Positions 28,221 through 40,219 of a DNA stretch of 64,000 nucleotides are shown here, one piece after another. Source of the stretch: Zobellella endophytica (lineage in GTDB: Bacteria > Pseudomonadota > Gammaproteobacteria > Enterobacterales > Aeromonadaceae); contig NZ_PXYG01000005.1 of the NCBI RefSeq assembly GCF_003012775.1, positions 168,889 through 232,888 of the forward strand. Reading direction: 5' to 3'. A program made the position numbers and the translations under genes. Position 1 is the first letter of the stretch. The number at the start of each line of letters is the position of its first letter. Under the pieces are notes generated by a model, which worked only from the letters and a program-made list of their open reading frames with translations, had not been told where the DNA came from and searched no databases.

Positions 28221-28245
28221 AGCCCGCGAACGCGCGGGCTTTTTG
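28221..28245. terminator. Bidirectional terminator between TSUP gene and prs
   Basis: An AGCCCGCG-AACG-CGCGGGCT hairpin is flanked by an A run and a T run, serving the convergent TSUP permease and prs genes. Confidence 0.9.
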
Positions 28246-28263
28246 ACTTCCAGCGTCCAGCTA

Positions 28264-29211
28264 TCAATGCTCGAACATGGCGGAGATGGATTCTTCGTTG
28301 CTGATGCGGCGAATGGCTTCGGCCAGCATGCCGGACAGGGACAGTTGCTTGACCTTGGCCAGGGCTTCGATCTCCGCGCTCAGCGGAACGGAGTCGGTGA
28401 TAATGACTTCGTCGATCATCGAGTCCTTGATGTTCTGGGCAGCATTGCCGGAGAACACGGCGTGGGTGGCGTAAGCGAACACCCGCTTGGCACCGTGGTT
28501 CTTCAGCGCTTCGGCGGCCTTGCACAGGGTGCCGCCGGTGTCGATCATGTCGTCGACGATCACGCAGTCACGACCTTCCACGTCACCGATCAGGTGCATC
28601 ACCTGGGATACGTTGGCGCGCGGACGGCGCTTGTCGATGATGGCGATATCGGTTTCATCCAGCAGCTTGGCCACGGCACGGGCACGGACCACACCGCCGA
28701 TATCCGGGGAGACCACCACGGCGTTGTCCAGGTTCTTGGCCTTCATGTCTTCCAGCAGCACCGGGGTGCCGAACACGTTGTCCACCGGTACATCGAAGAA
28801 ACCCTGGATCTGCTCGGCATGCAGGTCAACGGTCAGTACCCGGTCAACACCCACGCTGGACAGGAAGTCGGCCACGACCTTGGCGGTGATCGGCACCCGG
28901 GCGGAGCGCACGCGGCGGTCCTGGCGGGCATAGCCAAAGTAGGGGATAACGGCGGTAATGCGGCCGGCGGAGGCGCGGCGCAGGGCGTCCACCATCACGA
29001 TCAGTTCCATCAGGTTATCGTTGGTCGGTGCGCAGGTGGACTGGATGATGAAGACATCGCCGCCACGTACATTTTCGTTGATTTGTACGCTGATTTCGCC
29101 GTCACTGAAGCGGCCGACATCGGCAGCACTCAGTTTGATAAAGAGACGATCGGCGATACGTTGGGCGAGTTCCGGCGTTGCATTACCAGCAAACAGCTTC
29201 ATGTCGGGCAC
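28264..29211 (-). CDS. prs: Ribose-phosphate pyrophosphokinase
   Basis: Prs makes phosphoribosyl pyrophosphate from ribose 5-phosphate and ATP for nucleotide, His and Trp synthesis. The 315-residue protein is the E. coli length and starts [11 protein letters not shown]. It has the [12 protein letters not shown] divalent-cation site and the PRPP-binding [13 protein letters not shown] motif near residue 215. It is preceded by a 278-base gap before ispE, which fits the long untranslated leader known for prs in enterobacteria. Confidence 0.97.
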   Translation of the reverse strand: MPDMKLFAGNATPELAQRIADRLFIKLSAADVGRFSDGEISVQINENVRGGDVFIIQSTCAPTNDNLMELIVMVDALRRASAGRITAVIPYFGYARQDRRVRSARVPITAKVVADFLSSVGVDRVLTVDLHAEQIQGFFDVPVDNVFGTPVLLEDMKAKNLDNAVVVSPDIGGVVRARAVAKLLDETDIAIIDKRRPRANVSQVMHLIGDVEGRDCVIVDDMIDTGGTLCKAAEALKNHGAKRVFAYATHAVFSGNAAQNIKDSMIDEVIITDSVPLSAEIEALAKVKQLSLSGMLAEAIRRISNEESISAMFEH

Positions 29212-29489
29212 GGTTGAAAACCTCGGGGTTGCTTCATGGGTGGCGAGACTGGACGGGGCCGTGAACCCGTATCACAGGAAAACCTGCTATCCAGCCCTTT
29301 TTTAGAATTCTGAATCGGGGCGCGTCCTGCAGGTAGCCCGGATTGGAAACCCGGACGGCGAGCCGGTGCATGACCGGGGCGTCCCGCAAGTCGCGCCGGG
29401 CAACGAACGGGCCCTCGGGATAAGGGAGAAAGCGGGCCCACCCCCACCTTCTTGCGATCGTTGCCCAGACTGCCGTATTCGATGGCGGG
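29212..29489 (-). other. Long intergenic leader upstream of prs
   Basis: The 278 bases between ispE and prs hold no open frame I can support and no tRNA signature. They contain several GC-rich inverted segments, for example CCCGGATTGGAAACCCGG-like sequence around 29338-29356. Together with the long prs leaders known in enterobacteria this suggests a structured 5' untranslated region. Confidence 0.4.
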
Positions 29490-30338
29490 TCAGTTGTCCG
29501 TTATCTGCCGTAATGCACCGAACAGCGGCGAGGTATTGCAGCCTTTGGCGACAAAACCGCTGACCCCGGCAGGGGCTTTGTTCAGTGCTTGCTCAGCCGC
29601 TTCCCGGCTGTCAAAAGTAGCAAATACGCAGGCGCCAGTGCCCGTCATTCTTGACGGCGCGTATTCTAACAACCAGCCAAGGAGCTTGGCAACCTCGGGG
29701 TGACGCTTTTTGACCAGCGCCTCGCAATCGTTTTCCCAAGGCAGGGACAGCCGCTGTTCCAGGCTGAGGACCGGGCTGTTCCGGGGCAATTCCGGGTCGG
29801 TGAAGATGGCGGCGGTGGCCACCTCGATGCCGGGCGCGAGCACCAGGTACCAGGGCTCCGGCGGCGTGGCCGGGGTCAGGCGTTCGCCCACCCCTTCGGC
29901 GAAGGCGGCGTGGCCGCGCACGAACACCGGCACGTCGGCACCCAGTTGCAGGCCCAGCTCGGCCAGTTGCTTCTGGCTCAGCCCCAACTGCCACAGGTGG
30001 TTGAGGGCCACCAGGGTGGTGGCGGCGTCGCTGGAGCCGCCGCCCAGGCCGCCGCCCATGGGCAGGCGCTTGGTGAGCCGGATCCGCGCGCCCCGGGTGC
30101 AGCCGGTCTTGCTCTGCAGCAGGCGTGCGGCCCTGATGATCAGGTTCTGCTCCGGCGGCACGCCCGGCAAGTTCGGTTCGAGCCTGAGTTCGCCGTCGGG
30201 GGCGGGTGCGAACGCCAGGCTGTCGCCGTAATCCAGGAACTGGAACAGGGTCTGCAGGTTGTGGTAGCCGTCGTCCCGCCGGCCGGTGATATAGAGGAAC
30301 AGGTTCAGCTTGGCGGGGGCCGGCAGGGTCAGGGTCAT
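29490..30338 (-). CDS. ispE: 4-diphosphocytidyl-2-C-methyl-D-erythritol kinase IspE
   Basis: IspE phosphorylates CDP-methylerythritol in the MEP pathway to isoprenoids. The 282-residue GHMP kinase starts [15 protein letters not shown] and contains the phosphate-binding loop [17 protein letters not shown] near residue 95 and the C-terminal [10 protein letters not shown] motif. Its ATG overlaps the lolB stop by four bases, the usual lolB-ispE-prs arrangement. The long N-terminal extension of the open frame is only the lolB gene read out of frame. Confidence 0.95.
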   Translation of the reverse strand: MTLTLPAPAKLNLFLYITGRRDDGYHNLQTLFQFLDYGDSLAFAPAPDGELRLEPNLPGVPPEQNLIIRAARLLQSKTGCTRGARIRLTKRLPMGGGLGGGSSDAATTLVALNHLWQLGLSQKQLAELGLQLGADVPVFVRGHAAFAEGVGERLTPATPPEPWYLVLAPGIEVATAAIFTDPELPRNSPVLSLEQRLSLPWENDCEALVKKRHPEVAKLLGWLLEYAPSRMTGTGACVFATFDSREAAEQALNKAPAGVSGFVAKGCNTSPLFGALRQITDN

Positions 30339-30910
30339 GCTTCGAACTCCCACTGGCTGATGGCCAGGCGCAGGGTGGTATCGCCATGGGTCAGGCTCAG
30401 GTGGCTGGGCAGCCAGAGCCCGCGGATCCGGGTGTAGCCCAGGTAGGTCAGCTGCCAGCCGTGGGCCTGTACCGTCCTGGGGCGGCCATCGGCGTCGTAG
30501 TCCACCCGATCGGCCTCGCCGGGCAGCCCCTTGATCCAGTAGGCCAGCTGCTCCACCGGCAGATCCCATCCGGTCAGCCGGAACACCAGATCCCGGGCGT
30601 TGCCGGCGGTATGCCGTTGCCCTTCGCTGTCGGTAAGCTGGATGGTGCCCCGGCGGCGGCTCAGGTCGAACACCCGCTTGCCCACCACGTTGGTGAGGTT
30701 GAGCCGGTAGTCGTCGCTGTCCTGGCGCCAGAACAGGCTGAGGCTGCCCCGCTCATCGGGGGTGATGATGCCGAGCCGGGCCGACAGTTGCCAGTCCTGC
30801 AACTGGGTCAGGGTGGCTCGCTGGGCCTGCCAGGAGCCAGACGGTGCCTGCTGCGCCTGGTAGGCGCAGCCCGACAACAACAGTACTAAGGTTAGCCAGA
30901 TAACGCGCAC
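30335..30910 (-). CDS. lolB: Outer-membrane lipoprotein receptor LolB
   Basis: LolB accepts lipoproteins from LolA and inserts them into the outer membrane. The product has a signal peptide and lipobox (LLLSGCAYQ), then the LolB beta-half-barrel with GRLGI-like and [25 protein letters not shown] segments. Two GTG starts are possible, at 30922 and 30910. The second is chosen because GGAG lies six bases before it and the resulting MRVIWL start is a better signal peptide than one with an acidic residue 2. The gene is divergent from hemA. Confidence 0.9.
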   Translation of the reverse strand: MRVIWLTLVLLLSGCAYQAQQAPSGSWQAQRATLTQLQDWQLSARLGIITPDERGSLSLFWRQDSDDYRLNLTNVVGKRVFDLSRRRGTIQLTDSEGQRHTAGNARDLVFRLTGWDLPVEQLAYWIKGLPGEADRVDYDADGRPRTVQAHGWQLTYLGYTRIRGLWLPSHLSLTHGDTTLRLAISQWEFEA

Positions 30911-31031
30911 GAGCGACTCCACACAGAATTTTGCCCAAGTATAAGGGCAAGGGTTGCGCCTTTTAAAGGCTTACCCTTTCTCGTACAATAGCCGGCTACT
31001 TGAAAGACGTTGTGAGCCGCAGAAAATCCTC

Positions 31032-32291
31032 ATGAGCCTGCTGGTACTGGGAATCAATCATAAGACCGCTTCCGTCGCCCTGCGCGAGCGGGTGGCGTTT
31101 GGGCCTGATCTGGCGCCCAGGGCCCTGCACGAGCTGATGCATACCCAAGGGGTGGAGGAGGCGGTGATCGTCTCTACCTGCAACCGCACCGAACTCTATT
31201 GCTGCCTGGATCAGCAGGGGGAAAGCGACCCGGTCCGGCACTGGCTGCAACAGTTTCACCACCTGGACGAAGACGAACTGACTTCCTGCCTGTATCAGCA
31301 TCAGGGCGAGGAAGCGGTACGCCACCTGATGCGGGTGGCCTGCGGCCTGGACTCCCTGGTGCTGGGCGAGCCGCAGATCCTGGGCCAGATCAAGCAGGCC
31401 TACAACCAGTCCCACCAGGTGGGCTCGCTCAAGGGCATACTGGAGCGGCTGTTCCAGAAATCGTTCTCGGTGGCCAAACGGGTGCGCACCGAAACCGACA
31501 TCGGTGCCAGCGCGGTCTCGGTGGCCTTTGCCGCCGTCAGCCTGGCCAAGCGTATCTTCTCCGATCTGAGCCGGACCCGGGTGCTGCTGGTGGGCGCGGG
31601 CGAAACCGTGGAACTGGTGGCGCGCCACCTGAAAGAACAGTCGGTGACTCAGATGATGGTGGCCAACCGTACCCTGGAGCGGGCCCAGAACCTGGCCCGG
31701 GAGTTCGACGCCCAGGTGATGACCCTGGAGCAGATCCCCGACTACCTGCCCCGCGCCGACATCGTGATCAGCTCTACCGCCAGCCCGCTGCCGATCATCG
31801 GCAAGGGCATGGTCGAACGGGCGCTCAAGGCCCGCCGCAGCAAACCCATACTGCTGGTGGACATCGCCGTGCCACGGGATATCGAGCCGGAAGTGGATGA
31901 GCTCAACGACGCCTACCTGTATACGGTGGACGATCTGCAGGGCATCATCGAGCAGAACCTCGAAGCCCGCAAGCGGGCCGCCGGCCAGGCCGAACGCATC
32001 ATCCTGGAGGAGCGGGACCAGTTTATGGGCTGGTTCCGTTCGCTCAAGTCGGTGGATCTGATCCGCGACTACCGGGCCCAGGCCGATATCCTGCAGCAGC
32101 AGGAACTGGAGCGGGCGCTGCAGTCCCTGGCCCAGGGGGAGGACGCGGCCCGGGTAATGCAGCAACTGGCCCGGCGTCTGACCAACAAGCTTATTCATAC
32201 TCCTACCCAGGCGCTGAGCCAGGCGGGCAAGGACGGCGATCAGGAAATCCTGGCCGTGCTGGCCCAGAGCCTCGGCCTCGATCAGCGTTGA
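31032..32291 (+). CDS. hemA: Glutamyl-tRNA reductase HemA
   Basis: HemA reduces glutamyl-tRNA to glutamate-1-semialdehyde, the first committed step of tetrapyrrole synthesis. The 419-residue protein has the catalytic Cys50 in [10 protein letters not shown], the NADPH-binding [14 protein letters not shown] near 190 and a C-terminal dimerisation domain. The N-terminal segment [13 protein letters not shown] matches the region that carries the heme-responsive degradation signal in enterics. A TACAAT -10-like box (30984-30989) lies 40 bases upstream of the ATG. The frame extends further upstream without conservation. The gene heads a hemA-prfA-prmC-sirB1-kdsA operon. Confidence 0.97.
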   Translation: MSLLVLGINHKTASVALRERVAFGPDLAPRALHELMHTQGVEEAVIVSTCNRTELYCCLDQQGESDPVRHWLQQFHHLDEDELTSCLYQHQGEEAVRHLMRVACGLDSLVLGEPQILGQIKQAYNQSHQVGSLKGILERLFQKSFSVAKRVRTETDIGASAVSVAFAAVSLAKRIFSDLSRTRVLLVGAGETVELVARHLKEQSVTQMMVANRTLERAQNLAREFDAQVMTLEQIPDYLPRADIVISSTASPLPIIGKGMVERALKARRSKPILLVDIAVPRDIEPEVDELNDAYLYTVDDLQGIIEQNLEARKRAAGQAERIILEERDQFMGWFRSLKSVDLIRDYRAQADILQQQELERALQSLAQGEDAARVMQQLARRLTNKLIHTPTQALSQAGKDGDQEILAVLAQSLGLDQR

Positions 32292-32314
32292 CCAGCCACA
32301 GCGGCGAGAACCCC

Positions 32315-33400
32315 ATGAACATATCCATACTGAAGAAACTGGAAGGCCTGCAGGAGCGCCATGAAGAGGTGCAGGCGCTGCTGGGCGAGGCCTCGGTGAT
32401 CAACAACCAGGAACAGTACCGGGCCCTGACCCGGGAATACGCCCAGCTGGAAGACGTGGTCGGCTGCTTTCGCCGCTACCAGCAGGCGCAGGCGGATCTG
32501 GCCGGCGCCGAAGAAATGCTGGCGGAAGACGACGCCGAACTAAAGGCGATGGCGGAAGAAGAAATCGAGGCGGCCGGGGAAACCATCGAATCCCTGGAGC
32601 ATGAACTGCAGATCCTGCTGCTGCCGAAGGATCCGAAGGACGACAACAACTGCTTCCTGGAGATCCGCGCCGGCGCCGGCGGCGACGAGGCGGCCATCTT
32701 CGCCGGCGACCTGTTCCGCATGTACAGCCGCTATGCCGAACAGCAGCGCTGGCGCATCGAGATCGTCAGCGCCAGCGAGGGCGAGCACGGTGGCTTCAAG
32801 GAAATCATCGCCCGCATCGAGGGCGCCGGCGCCTACGGCAGGCTCAAGTTCGAGTCCGGCGGCCACCGGGTGCAGCGGGTGCCCGAGACCGAATCCCAGG
32901 GGCGCATCCACACCTCCGCCTGTACGGTGGCGGTGCTGCCGGAAGTCCCCGAGACCGAGGCCCCCGAGATCAATTCGGCGGATCTGAAAGTGGATACCTT
33001 CCGCGCCTCCGGCGCCGGCGGCCAGCACGTCAACAAGACCGACTCCGCCATCCGCATCACCCACCTGCCCTCCGGCATGGTGGTGGAATGCCAGGACGAG
33101 CGCTCCCAGCACAAGAACCGGGCCAAGGCGATGGCGGTGCTGGCCTCGCGCCTGGCCCAGATGGAGCAGGACAAACGCCAGGCCGAGGAGCAAAGCACCC
33201 GCCGCAACCTGCTCGGCAGCGGCGATCGTTCCGATCGTATCCGCACCTACAATTATCCCCAGGGGCGGGTGTCGGATCACCGTATCAACCTGACCCTGTA
33301 CCGGCTGAGCGAAGTGCTGGAAGGCCAGCTCGACATGCTGACCCAGCCGATACTGCAGGAACACCAGGCCGACCTGCTGGCCGCCCTGGCGGGGCACTGA
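32315..33400 (+). CDS. prfA: Peptide chain release factor 1
   Basis: RF1 terminates translation at UAA and UAG. The 361-residue protein has the PxT stop-codon recognition motif at about 190-192, here PET, and the catalytic GGQ at 235-237 in [16 protein letters not shown] rather than the E. coli PAT is a known natural variant. The ATG at 32315 gives the normal N-terminus [10 protein letters not shown]. The stop codon shares its A with the prmC ATG, and PrmC methylates the GGQ glutamine of this very protein. Confidence 0.97.
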   Translation: MNISILKKLEGLQERHEEVQALLGEASVINNQEQYRALTREYAQLEDVVGCFRRYQQAQADLAGAEEMLAEDDAELKAMAEEEIEAAGETIESLEHELQILLLPKDPKDDNNCFLEIRAGAGGDEAAIFAGDLFRMYSRYAEQQRWRIEIVSASEGEHGGFKEIIARIEGAGAYGRLKFESGGHRVQRVPETESQGRIHTSACTVAVLPEVPETEAPEINSADLKVDTFRASGAGGQHVNKTDSAIRITHLPSGMVVECQDERSQHKNRAKAMAVLASRLAQMEQDKRQAEEQSTRRNLLGSGDRSDRIRTYNYPQGRVSDHRINLTLYRLSEVLEGQLDMLTQPILQEHQADLLAALAGH

Positions 33401-34234
33401 TGACCCTGGCCGGGCTGCGCCAACGGCTGCGCGAGCAACTGGCGGGAGGCGAATCGCCCGCCCTGGATACGGACGTGCTGCTGTGCCATGTGCTGGGCAA
33501 GCCGCGCAGTTTCCTGCTGGCCTGGCCGGAATATCAACCGACCCCGGCCGAGCTCGACCGACTGGCCGCCCTGGTGGCCCGCCGGCAACGGGGCGAGCCG
33601 GTGGCGCACCTTACCGGCGTGCGTGAGTTCTGGTCGCTGGAACTCGAGGTCTCGCCCGATACCCTGATCCCCCGGCCCGATACCGAACTCATGGTGGAGG
33701 CGGCCCTGGCCCGGCTGCCGGCCGCGCCCGCCACCCTGGTGGATCTGGGCACCGGCACCGGCGCCATCGCCCTGGCGCTGAAGAGCGAACGCCCCGCCGA
33801 TACCGTGCTGGCGGTGGAATTCAACCCGCAGGCGGCAGCCCTGGCCCGGCGCAACAGTGAACGGATGGAGCTCGACATCGAAGTGCGCGAGGGCTGTTGG
33901 TTTGACCCGCTGGCAGGGCTTCATTTCGACATGATCCTGTCCAACCCGCCCTATATCGATGCCGCCGATCCTCATTTACAATCGGGAGATGTACGCTTCG
34001 AGCCGGTGTCGGCCCTGGTGGCGGAGCAGCAAGGCATGGCCGACCTGCGCCAGTTGATCGCCGAGGCCCCCCGCCATCTGGTGGCCGGCGGCTGGTTGCT
34101 GCTGGAGCACGGCTGGCAGCAGGGGGCAGGGGTGCGCAACGACTTTACCGCCGGGGGCTATCGACAGGTGGAAACCCTGCGCGACTACGGCGGCCAGGAG
34201 CGGATTACGCTGGGGCAGTGGCCCGGGAGGCAAG

Positions 34235-34257
<23 letters not shown>
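33400..34257 (+). CDS. prmC: Release-factor glutamine methyltransferase PrmC (HemK)
   Basis: PrmC N5-methylates the GGQ glutamine of RF1 and RF2. The 285-residue protein has an N-terminal helical domain, the S-adenosylmethionine-binding LVDLGTGTGAIALAL near 113 and the catalytic NPPY at 182-185. Translation is coupled to prfA by a one-base overlap and to the next gene by a 23-base overlap. Confidence 0.96.
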
Positions 34258-35898
<1,641 letters not shown>

Positions 35899-35922
35899 GC
35901 CGGACGGGATAGCTCGTTCTTC

Positions 35923-35955
35923 ACAAAGGCGGCCAGGGTGCCGCCTTTGTTTTTC
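35923..35955 (+). terminator. Rho-independent terminator 3' of kdsA
   Basis: An 11-bp stem (ACAAAGGCGGC and GCCGCCTTTGT) with a short loop, followed by TTTTT, lies 25 bases after the kdsA stop. It closes the hemA-kdsA operon. Confidence 0.9.
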
Positions 35956-36043
35956 TCAATGGTTGAGCCGGATCGCCGAGTTATTTAGAATAGCCGTCCA
36001 GCCGTATTTATGGCTTCAACTATCCGACGGGATCCAGCCGGCA

Positions 36044-36508
36044 ATGAGTGACAACCTCGACCATTTCGACCGCAAAATACTCGCCATCGTACAGCGCAAC
36101 TGCCTGACCCGCAGCGAAGTCATCGCCGAGCACATCGGCTTGTCGCCGTCGGCGGTGCAGCGACGGCTGAAGCGGCTGCGCCAGAACAGGGTGATCAGCG
36201 CCGACGTGGCGGTGATCGACAACCGCAAGCTCGACAACCTGATGACCTTTATCGTCGGCCTGGAAATCGAGCGGGAAAACTACCAGGTGATGGACCGCTT
36301 TATGCGTTGGGCCCAGGGACAGGACGCCTTCCAGCAGATCTTCTACGTCACCGGCGCGGTGGATTTGGTGGCGGTGATCCTGGCCCGGGACGTGACCGAG
36401 TTCGACACCATCGCCGAAGCCACCATGAGCCAGTTCCCGGAAATCAAGCGCATGAATACCAATGTGGTGCTCAATGTGCTGAAGTCCGGGTTGAATCTGC
36501 CGATCTGA
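36044..36508 (+). CDS. Lrp/AsnC-family transcriptional regulator
   Basis: A 154-residue regulator with an N-terminal winged helix-turn-helix (DHFDRKILAIVQRNCLTRSEVIAEHIGLS... region, residues 6-60) and a C-terminal RAM ligand-binding domain (about 70-150). The ATG at 36044 gives the normal family length; an upstream in-frame open region is not conserved. Lrp-type proteins sense amino acids. Its neighbours are an amino-acid ABC transporter and a homocysteine methyltransferase on the other strand, so a role in amino-acid uptake control is plausible but unproven. Confidence 0.85.
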   Translation: MSDNLDHFDRKILAIVQRNCLTRSEVIAEHIGLSPSAVQRRLKRLRQNRVISADVAVIDNRKLDNLMTFIVGLEIERENYQVMDRFMRWAQGQDAFQQIFYVTGAVDLVAVILARDVTEFDTIAEATMSQFPEIKRMNTNVVLNVLKSGLNLPI

Positions 36509-36518
36509 CCCTTTTTTC

Positions 36519-37472
36519 TTATCCCGCCGCCGGGCGCAGCAGGGCGGCCACGGCGGCGATGTCCGCCGGCGAGGTGCGGCAGCAGCCGCCGATAAGAGCA
36601 GCGCCTTCCCGCTGCCAGTGCCCGGCGGCCCGGGCGAACTGCTCGCTGTCGGCCGGGCCGTGCCAGCACTTGTGGCCGGCGTCATACTGTTCGCCGGAGT
36701 TGGGGTAAACCAGCAGCGGCTTGGCGGTGGCGCCGCGCACCGATTGCAGCAGCCCGGGCACGTGCTCGGGGGCGGTGCAGTTGAGGCCCACCGCCACCAC
36801 CGACTCGAAGGGCGCCAGGGCCGTGACACAGTCGCGCAGCCGTTCGCCCTGGCTGTTGTGCTCCGCATCCCGGCAGCTGAAGCTGACCCAGCCGCAGGCA
36901 CCGGGGTACGCTTCCATCAGCCGGGCCAGGGCCCGGGCCTCGCTCAGGCAGGGCAGGGTCTCGCAGGCCAGCAGGTCGGCGCCGGCCGCCAGCAGCAGCT
37001 CCAGCCGGGGCCGGTGAAAGGCCATCAGGCCGGCTTCATCCAGCCCGTAATGGCCCCGGTACTCGGAGCCGTCCGCCAGCATGGCGCCGTAGGGGCCGAC
37101 CGAGGCCGCCACCAGGGGGCGGGGGCGGCGCGCACGCTGCTCGGCGCTCAGTCCCCGCCAGAAGTCATCCCGCGCATCTACCGCCAGTTGCACCGCCCGG
37201 TGCATCAGGCCGGAGGCCTGTCCGGCATCCAGCCCGCGACGGGCGAAGGCCTCGAAGGTGGCCTGATAGCTGGCGGTGATGGCCACATCGGCGCCGGCGG
37301 CGAAATAGTCGTAATGGACGGCGTAGATAAGCTCGGGCTGCTCGATCAGCACCTTGGCCGACCACAGCGGATCCTTGAGGTCGCAGCCCCGGCTCTCCAG
37401 CTCGGTGGCCAGGGCGCCGTCGAGGATAAGCGGGGAAAACTGCGCGAGCAGGGCGTCGATGGGGTTGGACAT
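36519..37472 (-). CDS. mmuM: Homocysteine S-methyltransferase (MmuM-like)
   Basis: The 317-residue zinc enzyme transfers a methyl group from S-methylmethionine (or S-adenosylmethionine) to homocysteine to make methionine. The zinc ligands are visible as GLNC (about residue 230) and GGCC near the C-terminus; the start carries LILDGALATELESRGCDL. It lies ten bases from the convergent Lrp-type gene. It is downstream of an amino-acid ABC transporter operon on the same strand, 37 bases away, similar to the mmuP-mmuM logic in which a transporter supplies the substrate. Confidence 0.88.
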   Translation of the reverse strand: MSNPIDALLAQFSPLILDGALATELESRGCDLKDPLWSAKVLIEQPELIYAVHYDYFAAGADVAITASYQATFEAFARRGLDAGQASGLMHRAVQLAVDARDDFWRGLSAEQRARRPRPLVAASVGPYGAMLADGSEYRGHYGLDEAGLMAFHRPRLELLLAAGADLLACETLPCLSEARALARLMEAYPGACGWVSFSCRDAEHNSQGERLRDCVTALAPFESVVAVGLNCTAPEHVPGLLQSVRGATAKPLLVYPNSGEQYDAGHKCWHGPADSEQFARAAGHWQREGAALIGGCCRTSPADIAAVAALLRPAAG

Positions 37473-37509
37473 GATTCACCTTGTGCAAGGCCGCCCGAGG
37501 GCGGGGGAT

Positions 37510-38259
37510 TTAGAGGATCTGCGATAAAAACTGCTGCAGGCGGGGATGGGCCGGCCGGCTGAAAAAGCCGTCCGGGGTGTCTTCCGCCAGCAGCCGGCCG
37601 TCGGCCATAAACAGCACCCGGTCGGCCACTTCCCGGGCGAAGCCCATCTCGTGGGTGACCACCACCATGGTCATGCCGTCCCGGGCCAGGCCCTTCATCA
37701 CTTCCAGCACTTCCCCCACCATTTCCGGATCCAGCGCCGAGGTGGGTTCGTCGAACAGCATGATGTGCGGCTGCATGCACAGGGCCCGGGCGATGGCCAC
37801 CCGCTGCTGCTGGCCACCGGAGAGTTGGGCCGGGTAGTGGTCCATGCGATCCGCCAGGCCCACCTTGGCCAGCAGGGCTCGCGCCTGCCGCTCGACCTCG
37901 GCGCGCGGACGCCGGGCCACCTTGAGCGGCGCCAGCATCACATTGTGCAGCGCGGTCTTGTGGGGGAAGAGGTTGAAGCCCTGGAACACCATGCCCACCC
38001 GCTCCCGGAGCCGGTTGACATTGGTGGCTCGGGCGTGGATGTCGATACCGTCGAGCTCGATGCGGCCGGCGCTGATGCTTTCGAGCCGGTTGAGGGTGCG
38101 CAGGAAGGTGGACTTGCCCGAGCCCGAAGGCCCGACGATCACCACCACCTCGCCGCGGCGCACCTGTACCGATACCTGGCTGAGTGCCCGGCAGCCGTTG
38201 TCGAACACCTTGTCGACCCGGCTGGCGCCGAGAATGGTTTCTGCGTGCTTTATTCGCAT
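37510..38259 (-). CDS. Polar amino-acid ABC transporter, ATP-binding subunit (GlnQ type)
   Basis: A 249-residue ABC ATPase with Walker [10 protein letters not shown] (43-51), the LSGGQ signature (146-150) and Walker B ending in Asp170-Glu171. The Q-loop region [10 protein letters not shown] is the form typical of the polar amino-acid (PAAT) importers. It partners with the permease and binding protein immediately upstream on the same strand. The ATG at 38259 gives the usual length; longer frames run through the permease gene out of phase. Confidence 0.94.
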   Translation of the reverse strand: MRIKHAETILGASRVDKVFDNGCRALSQVSVQVRRGEVVVIVGPSGSGKSTFLRTLNRLESISAGRIELDGIDIHARATNVNRLRERVGMVFQGFNLFPHKTALHNVMLAPLKVARRPRAEVERQARALLAKVGLADRMDHYPAQLSGGQQQRVAIARALCMQPHIMLFDEPTSALDPEMVGEVLEVMKGLARDGMTMVVVTHEMGFAREVADRVLFMADGRLLAEDTPDGFFSRPAHPRLQQFLSQIL

Positions 38260-38267
38260 GGGTGCTC

Positions 38268-39218
38268 CTAGTGTCCCGCCGCCAGGCGCTGTTCCAGCCG
38301 CTGCACCAGCCAGGACAGGGACGCCGTCATCACCAGGTAGAGCAGGGCCACGGTAAACCACACCTCGAAGGGGGCGAAGGTGGAGGACACCACTTCCCGC
38401 CCGGCCTTGGTCAGGTCGGTGAGGGAGATCACCGACACCAGGGAGGAGTCCTTGATCAGGTTGATGAACTGGCCGGCCAGGGCCGGCAGGCTGCGCCTGA
38501 GCGCCTGGGGCAGCACCACCTCGACCATGGCCCGCACATAGCTCATGCCGAGCGAGCGGGCTGCCTCCATCTGCCCCACCGGCACCGCCTGGATGCCGGC
38601 GCGGATGATCTCCGCCACATAGGCGGCGCTGAACAGGGTGAGGGCGGTGGCGCCGGCGGTGAAGCGATCCAGCGACAGCACGGTGCCGACGAAAAAATAG
38701 ATGATGAAGATCTGTACCAGCAACGGGGTGCCGCGGATGATCTCGATATAGAGGATGCACAGCTTGCGCAGCGCCGGGTTGGCGGACAGCCGGCCCAGGC
38801 CCAGGCCCAGGCCGAGCAGCACGGAGCACAGCAGCGATACCAGCGACAGCTGCAGCGTCATCACCATGCCATGGAGGATGGGGCCGGCGCGCAGGCTGTC
38901 GATCCTAGCGACCTCGTCCCCCTCGAACAGCAGATCGCCGTCCGCCACCAGCAGGGTGCTGAATTTGTCCAGCACCAGGGGCGCATCGCCGTGATCGGAC
39001 ACCAGGGTCAGGGTTCGGCCATCGTCGCCGAGTTCGGCCTGGCCGTCGAAGGGCGCGCGGATGGACTCGGGCGAGGTGTCGACGATATAGGGCAGCACCC
39101 GCTCCCAGCGCCAGTGGTAGTCGATGCTCTGGGTGGACCAGTAGATACCGCCGGCCAGCATGAGCACCACGCCCATAAAAACCCCGTTCCACAGCCAGCG
39201 GTGTTTGGCAGCCTGCAT
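38268..39218 (-). CDS. Polar amino-acid ABC transporter, permease subunit with N-terminal periplasmic insert
   Basis: A 316-residue permease of the HisM/GlnP type, with the [14 protein letters not shown] coupling-helix motif near residue 225 and the SLVSVI segment. Before the normal transmembrane core there is one helix (about 10-28) and an 80-residue hydrophilic stretch (about 30-115). Typical family members of 220-240 residues lack this stretch, so it is likely a periplasmic insertion. A similar layout occurs in some GlnP/YhdY-type permeases. It appears to form a homodimer, since only one permease gene is present. Confidence 0.88.
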   Translation of the reverse strand: MQAAKHRWLWNGVFMGVVLMLAGGIYWSTQSIDYHWRWERVLPYIVDTSPESIRAPFDGQAELGDDGRTLTLVSDHGDAPLVLDKFSTLLVADGDLLFEGDEVARIDSLRAGPILHGMVMTLQLSLVSLLCSVLLGLGLGLGRLSANPALRKLCILYIEIIRGTPLLVQIFIIYFFVGTVLSLDRFTAGATALTLFSAAYVAEIIRAGIQAVPVGQMEAARSLGMSYVRAMVEVVLPQALRRSLPALAGQFINLIKDSSLVSVISLTDLTKAGREVVSSTFAPFEVWFTVALLYLVMTASLSWLVQRLEQRLAAGH

Positions 39219-39279
39219 ATGCTCGTTCTTTCCCGTAAAACCCGCCGGCGGCGTTCGGACCGCCGGCGATGATCCGCTG

Positions 39280-40068
39280 TTACTGAACCCGGCCGACCCA
39301 GGCGTCGCTCTTGAACCACTTGCGATAGAGGCGATCGTAGCTGCCGTCTTCCCGGATCTGGCGCAGGTAGTTATTGAGGAAGTTGAGGAAATCCCCGTCG
39401 CCCTTGCGCACCGCCCAGCCCAGCGGACCGTAGGTGAAGGCCTGGTCCAGGTGTACCAGCCGGCCCGGATTCTGGGCGGCGTAGACGGCGTTGTAGCTGA
39501 TGTCGTAGACGAAGGCGTCGGCCCGGCCGTTGGCCACTTCCTGGGCGGCGTCGGCGGAGCTTTCGAACAACCGCACCCTGGCCCGGCTCAGGTAACGCTT
39601 GATGGCGTATTCGCCGCTGGTGCCGAGCTGGGCGGTGACGGTGTAGCCTTCATCGTTGAGCTGGCGGTAGGAGTCGATGTTGTCGGCCAGTTCCGGGCGG
39701 AGCAGCACAGTCTGGCCGGCGTCGAAATAGGGCTCGGCGAAGTTGACGCTGAGGTTGCGCTCGGGGGTGACCGTCATGCCCAGGATCAGATCGCACTTGT
39801 TGGTGTGCAGGGCGGGGATGATGCCGTCCCAGCCGGTGTTGACCGGCACGAACTCGACGTTGATCGATCTGGCCATGGCTTTGGCGATGTCGATGTCGAA
39901 GCCGATGAAGTCGCCGCCCTTGTCGGTCATCTCGAAGGGCATGTAGCCGGACTCGAAGCAGAAGCGGAACTCGCCCGAGCTCTGGATCTGCTCCAGGGTG
40001 GAACTCTGGGCGGCGGCGCTGAACAGGCCGAGGCTGCCCAGCAGGAGAAGGCCGAGATGTTTTTTCAT
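39280..40068 (-). CDS. Polar amino-acid ABC transporter, periplasmic substrate-binding protein
   Basis: A 262-residue SBP_bac_3 family protein with a signal peptide (about 1-22, ending AAAQS) and the FCFESGYMPFEM and DFIGFDIDIAKAMA motifs of the glutamine/histidine-type solute binders. A single pair of Cys at 37 and 93 may form a disulfide. The substrate is uncertain. It is the first gene of the operon binding protein-permease-ATPase, possibly followed by mmuM. A 150-base gap separates it from the slipin gene. Confidence 0.92.
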   Translation of the reverse strand: MKKHLGLLLLGSLGLFSAAAQSSTLEQIQSSGEFRFCFESGYMPFEMTDKGGDFIGFDIDIAKAMARSINVEFVPVNTGWDGIIPALHTNKCDLILGMTVTPERNLSVNFAEPYFDAGQTVLLRPELADNIDSYRQLNDEGYTVTAQLGTSGEYAIKRYLSRARVRLFESSADAAQEVANGRADAFVYDISYNAVYAAQNPGRLVHLDQAFTYGPLGWAVRKGDGDFLNFLNNYLRQIREDGSYDRLYRKWFKSDAWVGRVQ

Positions 40069-40219
40069 GAAACTGTCCCTGTGGCGAACGAAGGCATCGG
40101 GAGCGAGGGCCCCGATAGCGATAACGGAGCCCCGTATTCTAGCGGCAGCGCACGGGGATATTCCGCGTTATCGGGGAAAAAAGTGGGGTGTTGCGGCGCC
40201 GGGCGAAGCCCGGGCCGGC

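Noticed and set aside
29212-29489. A tRNA or riboswitch in the prs leader
   Set aside because: No T-loop signature or cloverleaf could be drawn and no known riboswitch consensus was recognised.
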